From positions 200,744-221,011 of the forward strand of contig NW_014577555.1 of NCBI RefSeq assembly GCF_000485595.1: a stretch of DNA of 20,268 bases, written 5' to 3'. Source of the DNA: Priapulus caudatus (lineage: Eukaryota > Priapulida > Priapulimorpha > Priapulimorphida > Priapulidae). This document shows, piece by piece, positions 16,223 through 20,268 of the stretch (position 1 is the stretch's first letter; each line of letters begins with the position of its first letter). The position numbers and the translations under genes are program-made. The notes beneath the pieces were generated by a model. The model had not been told where the DNA came from. It ran no database searches and saw only the letters and a program-made list of their open reading frames with translations.

Positions 16223-17575
16223 TACATATTCCTTTTATTCATGCTACGATCTCACAATGGATAGCTGTACGTGGGAGATCAAGAGTTGGAGACGCCAGGA
16301 ATCTCTACATATTTTGCACCAGAGAATAAGACGAAAACATTCTTTATCAAGAGGGCTTTCAAATTGAAAAGTCCAACCCATTCCTACATGCTCTTATAAT
16401 AACTTTTGTTCATTTACACCATATTACTATTATGTCCCAGGGGTTCTAAGTTCGGTGTGCTGTCATATTAAATGTCATACGTAACAGTTTTTTCCGTTTT
16501 CCCATGCTTATTATGCTTATTACACTCATTTCTACATATTAATATTGTCTGCAATGTTATTGTCGAATTTTTACCCAATGTTCCTATTCTGTCCATATTA
16601 TAGTACTATGAATTAGTAGCACGATTTTACCCCAGCGCAGCGGTACCCGCAGCTAATAATAACATAAGACTCCGTGAGCTCGTGAGGCCTATACCCGGCA
16701 CGCTGAGTTGAAAGACATTGTAACGTTTAAAGGCATAATTGCGACCAATTTGATTATGCAATCTTTGAACGAATGCTTTTAAAAGGTAGACTGGCAGCTT
16801 GTGTTAGTTAATAAGTACATATACCTTATATGCAAACGCGTATTAGTTTGTCCAATATCACTGCTGGTTCTAAGGAAATATCCAATTGATGAATTCTCCG
16901 CGCGTCAAGATAATAGTCGTCGTGTGAACTATGTTTCAACCGGCCTATGCGGTCCGTAACTGGCTGTAACCGCGAGGCGGTGTCGATTAACAGATTATTA
17001 GGGTGCACCGGACATTTCGCACGTTATGCTCGGCCGTCAGCTGATTTTTCGTATCCTGTGTAGTTGAGCTGCGCATCCGTACGGTTATGGTTTTTACCTC
17101 TTGGGATTTCGGGGAATAAATGAATATACGAAGTTCTTGAGATTACAAGCAAACATATTAATATGTGGCAACTAGGCCAAATATAACACTGAGGCAAACA
17201 ATTTACCCGCGGACAAAGCAATTCGATGCTCAACACATGCCTGTAGCAACATGTGTGACGTCACCGAACCGGACTCGATGTTATTTTGTTGCAATAATTT
17301 AGGCCGTGTGTCGCGCAATTACCAAATTTACGGATTTCAATAGACATTTCTAGTAAATTAGCAGCTGGATATTGGAACAAACCTAATACGCGTTTGGCTA
17401 GTAGAGGTAATGTACTTATTAGGCTAGCACAGGTGGCCAGTTACTGTAGCATTCGTACACTTTGCATAAATCGAGTGCGGTCGATTATGCCGTAATATTA
17501 AGTGTTATCGCTATAATAAGCAGACTGGAGAACAAGGTTCGGATCCGGAATGTCTGACCTGCCTTTAAGCTGTAT
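16223..17575. other. unassigned sequence with one lone AGCTAATAATA copy
   Basis: No coding or RNA feature is supported. GCAGCTAATAATAAC at 16649-16663 repeats the left-arm word of the hairpin family without a partner. Minus-strand frames at 16826-17008 and 17024-17236 are short and unrecognised. Confidence 0.4.
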
Positions 17576-17687
17576 ATATAATTATCAAGCAGCTAATAAA
17601 TACCCAAATATATGATATATATATTATAGTTATATATAATATATATCTAGATTAAGTATATATGTATTAGCTCTTGATATTATATGG
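17576..17687. mobile_element. small MITE-like element with AGCTAATA terminal repeats
   Basis: ATCAAGCAGCTAATAAATAC (17584-17603) on the left and GTATTAGCTCTTGATAT (17664-17680) on the right are inverted copies with small gaps, and TATAAT-type flanks extend the match. The 60-bp interior is almost pure A and T. The size (about 110 bp) and structure fit a miniature inverted-repeat element. Confidence 0.55.
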
Positions 17688-18097
17688 GACGTGATAGAGA
17701 AATCGAGACTGATATGATATATAGGCAGATACTGATGTAAAGAGACGGAGAGGAGAGACGCCAGGCGGGTTCCAATATGGACGTAACCTACGATGTAGCA
17801 TGCATGTATTTTGTACAACCATCGAATCTGCGACTCGCTTGTTACTGCTGCTCTTAATCCTGATGGGAGTTTCTACGCTACATCTATACAACCGCTACAA
17901 TCTTGACTACTTGCTAAAATCTTTACCTTGCTACAATCCACGAGAACCTGAAGCTATCACCTTATAAAATGAAGTACAACACTTTTATTATTAGCGCTTG
18001 GTAGAAAGTAATTATTCACAAATTTGGACAAAGACAACTTGTGATAAATGAAGGTCTATGCCGGTATTCTCTAATCCAAGTGGCTGCGTTGGTTGTG
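17688..18097. other. unassigned sequence
   Basis: Mixed DNA between two MITE-like elements. Minus-strand frames here (for example 17667-17891) are unrecognised. Confidence 0.4.
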
Positions 18098-18265
18098 TAA
18101 AGGCCTCCGCACACGGTGCGCATCGGCGCGCGCCGGCCAACGCGCCTGAGCTAAACGCGCACGCCATTTGCCGCACGTAAACCAGCCTGCACACGTGCGC
18201 CATTCGGCGCAAATGCCGTGGCCGCGCGCCGGAGATGCCTCGCACCAGGGCGCGGGGGGCCTTTA
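18098..18265. mobile_element. GC-rich MITE with TAAAGGCC...GGCCTTTA ends
   Basis: TAAAGGCC (18098-18105) is the exact inverse of GGCCTTTA (18258-18265). The match continues inward with gaps for about 45 bp (CCGCACACGGTGCG against CCGCGCCCTGGTGCG, then GGCGCGCG). The element is about 168 bp, CpG-rich and non-coding. Taking AAGGCC...GGCCTT as the ends leaves TA on both sides, a possible target duplication. The left-arm word CCGCACACGGTGCGC is echoed inside at 18185-18223 (CTGCACACGTGCGCC), so the interior holds a partial direct copy. Confidence 0.65.
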
Positions 18266-18314
18266 GATACTAGAACGCGGCTGCGTTTTTTGCTACAACA
18301 ATGGTTTCTTTGCG

Positions 18315-18496
18315 TCTCTCCGCTCTCTCGTCTTCTCTCTCTGCTCTCTTTCTTTTCTTCTCTCTCTCTCTCTGCTCTCTCTTCTCTTTCTCTGCTCTCT
18401 CTCTCTCTCGTCTCTCTCTTCTCTCTTTCTTCTTTTCTCTCTTCTCCTCTCTCTCTCTCTCTCTCTCCTCTCTTCTCTCTCTCTCTCTCTCTCGCA
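18315..18496. repeat. CT-rich polypyrimidine tract
   Basis: TCTCTC with CTGCTC and TTTCTT interruptions. It is the opposite purine/pyrimidine orientation to the GA tracts at 1548-4678. It is followed at 18497-18512 by a GCGCGCGGCGCGCGCGC run. Confidence 0.95.
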
Positions 18497-18582
18497 GCGC
18501 GCGGCGCGCGCGCTTGCCTCTCGTGTCAAGACCCCCTATTTCTGTAACCATCCATTCGTTCGCCCGCCCTTCTGTCCGTTCG

Positions 18583-18765
18583 TCCGCCAGTCCATCCATC
18601 CATCATCCATCCATCCATCTTCCATCCATCATCCATCCATCCATCCATCCCTCCATCCATCCACCACCACCTCTCCCTCCATCCATCCACCACCACCTCT
18701 CCCTCCATCCATCCATCCATCCATCCATCCATCCATCCATCCACCACCCCTCCACCTCTCCCTCG
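18583..18765. repeat. CCAT tetranucleotide tract with longer duplications
   Basis: (CATC)n repeats are broken by a segment of about 26 bp, CATCCATCCACCACCACC followed by TCTCCCTC, which appears twice in tandem (about 18653-18704) and a third time diverged (about 18733-18764). Minus-strand glycine/methionine/tryptophan frames are artefacts. Confidence 0.94.
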
Positions 18766-19562
18766 CGCTCTCTCTCCATTTTTGCGAGCGCTCCCATTCT
18801 CTCTCTATATTTATAGGCCTGCAAATGAATTTCACAAACAGGTGGTTTTACGCAAATAGATCATGAATTAGTAATAGACACGGAGCCCTATTCCACGACC
18901 ATTTTAACAAATTTCCCCTAGTGCGATGCGTATGTAACAGTGCTAGAGATGATGTATTACTTTAGCCCCCTAATGCATCTCTTACAATGCATTTAGGGCT
19001 GAATAGATGAATGCAGATAAAATTGCTCTGACCGTGTAGTAAGTGTGCGGATATTATTAACGAGTTTCTATTCCTACCTTCGTTTCATCGCGCTTAATTC
19101 ACATTCTTCTACATCGCATTTGAATTGGCATTTGTGTTACTTCCTTATCTTATTGCATTATTCATAACATTCTCAAAATACCATTTCAGCTTTCGCTTTC
19201 TTGCGTATGTTGATCTCACTTTCTCTCTTTCGTTCTCTGCCTTCCCCTCTCCCTCTTTCTCACTTTTGCGCTTTCTCACCCATCTCGTTCCCCTCTCTTT
19301 AACTGCCACTATTTCTGTTTCCCAAGTTGTATATGTGCTTTCTTTCATTTTTCCGCCTTCATCCCTAAGCCACTCACCCACGCCTTCACCACGAAGCATC
19401 GCGGTTCTCGTAATGGGTAGTTCAGCTACTCGGCGCACATTTCGTTTTGTTCACGATGTTCAGACGTTTGCCAGTCAGCAGGTAGTACGGTACGTATAGT
19501 TACATACTAACATAAAGCACTACTATGCTGCTGCCCCAGGACCACGACACGAGAGCATTAGG
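18766..19562. other. unassigned sequence, pyrimidine-rich in the middle
   Basis: The region is CT-rich around 19215-19320 (TTCTCTCTTTCG, CCCTCTCCCTC). The plus-strand frame 19125-19499 is hydrophobic and serine/phenylalanine-rich because of that composition and has no recognisable domain. Confidence 0.4.
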
Positions 19563-19654
19563 GGAAGTGAAGGGGTGGGGGAGAGAGAGAGAGAGATAGA
19601 GCGAGAGAAATAGATAGATATGATAGCTAGATAGATGGATATATATATATATAT

Positions 19655-19691
<37 letters not shown>

Positions 19692-19708
19692 NGAGAGAGA
19701 GAGAGAGT
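19563..19708. repeat. GA/GATA tract with TA run and one N
   Basis: GGGGAGAGAGA, then GATAGATA, (TA)n at about 19640-19654 and (GA)n. There is one ambiguous base at 19692 inside the (GA)n run, showing an unresolved repeat position. Confidence 0.95.
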
Positions 19709-19958
19709 AACACACGCCTCTTGTAGCAGTAGCAGCTACACGGTTATCGATAGTAACGATCTGTGGAGACGCTGCTCTAAGGTTGCGAGAGCAGATGATG
19801 AGATGATGAGATGCACTTACACAAAGATGCGGTAGTAACTCGCGAGGAATTCACGAGCGAATGCCCCACAGCGCGTACGTGCATGCTAGCAATCATGCAG
19901 CGGCGCTTCACGGCAGTGGAACATCCATCTGCGAGAAAGAGCTCTGCTCTACTACAAG
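19709..19958. other. short unassigned spacer
   Basis: Complex DNA containing GATGATGAGATGATGAGATG (about 19793-19812), a small ATGATGAG repeat. Nothing else is recognised. Confidence 0.45.
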
Positions 19959-20049
19959 CTTCTCTCCCTCGCGCGCGCTTTCTCGCTGTCTCTCTATCTC
20001 GCGCTCTCTCGCGCTCTCTCTGTCCCGCCCCCTCTCCCTCCTTTTCTCT
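19959..20049. repeat. CT-rich tract with CGCGCGC run
   Basis: TCTCTCCCTCGCGCGCGC, then CTCTCTATCTCGCGCTCTCTCGCGC. Pyrimidine-rich with CG steps. Confidence 0.9.
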
Positions 20050-20064
20050 ACATGATGTCTGCCT

Positions 20065-20100
20065 ATAAATAAATAAATAAATAACTAAATATATATATAT
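20065..20100. repeat. AAAT tetranucleotide and TA repeat
   Basis: ATAAATAAATAAATAAATAA passes into ATATATATAT. Confidence 0.93.
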
Positions 20101-20268
20101 AGGGATTGAGAGATGGATGCGGAAGGGATGCAGTTGGAGAAGGAGGGAATGGGAAGATTGAGGAGAAAGGGATGTATGCGTGAGGGGTAGAGAAAAGAAG
20201 GAGAGATGGAGAAAAGCGGTATAGAAAAGTGATATAGGGAGGGAGGAAGAGATGAGGGAGGGAGGGAG
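20101..20268. repeat. purine-rich (GA/GGA) tract to window end
   Basis: GGGATTGAGAGATGGATG, then GGAGAAGGAGGGAATGGG-like sequence and GGGAGGGAG at the end. It is open at the right edge and continues beyond the window. Confidence 0.85.

Noticed and set aside
16826-17008. Minus-strand 60-residue frame with balanced composition
   Set aside because: It is short, begins with GTG, has an upstream stop nearby and no family resemblance.
17535-17547. B-box-like word GGTTCGGATCC suggesting a tRNA or SINE
   Set aside because: It deviates from the B-box at the conserved A, and no A-box or cloverleaf could be drawn around it.
18526-18835. Tryptophan/methionine/glycine-rich minus-strand ORFs
   Set aside because: They are translations of the CCAT tetranucleotide repeat.

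Overview
This window is non-coding-dominated animal genomic DNA. The evidence is long CA/GT, GA/CT, CCAT, CTG and CGG microsatellites, an assembly gap of N bases, degenerate minisatellites, several short inverted-repeat elements (MITE-like), hAT-like transposon ends, and almost no open reading frame with protein-like composition. The style of the dispersed repeats, and a cysteine-rich CXC-type exon of a kind I associate with invertebrate multi-copy proteins, point to a metazoan and most likely an invertebrate. I cannot name the species. There is no bacterial operon, rRNA, tRNA or CRISPR array. Layout: 1-2500 is unassigned DNA with two purine-rich tracts and a perfect palindrome with an E-box. 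2510-4680 is dense simple sequence (CA, TA, GA, CG) around a CpG-rich unique island at 3120-3460, and ends in a purine tract of about 600 bp. 4680-6440 is unassigned, with one possible TATA-type promoter near 5126-5150. 6440-10310 holds a CA tract, the N gap, a TGACG-rich repeat, a GT tract, a minisatellite of about 22 bp and a CTG/GAT repeat. 10540-11030 holds a hairpin element and a dispersed repeat with an AT-rich palindrome. 11140-11361 holds the only coding segment I would defend: a terminal exon of a CXC (tesmin/TSO1-like) cysteine-rich protein, probably from a repetitive gene or transposon. 12090-12930 is possibly LTR-like, with a canonical heat-shock element. 13020-13420 holds two terminal-repeat-like segments beginning CAGGG, and between them a compact GC-box/CRE/ETS/RFX motif cluster. 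13720-14720 is a tandem array with a unit of about 147 bp that repeats nuclear-receptor half-sites. 14720-15400 is a CGG tract and hAT-like remnants. 15510-18100 is a GT tract and mostly unassigned DNA with hairpins sharing an AGCTAATAATA core. 18098-18265 is a clear GC-rich MITE. 18310-20268 is CT, CCAT, GA and AAAT simple sequence. No genes are visibly working together. The interest lies in repeats that carry sharply defined regulatory motifs (nuclear-receptor sites, CRE/ETS, HSE), in the small hairpin family, and in the CXC exon, which lacks one expected cysteine. All regulatory readings are motif matches by eye and need genome-wide and expression checks.
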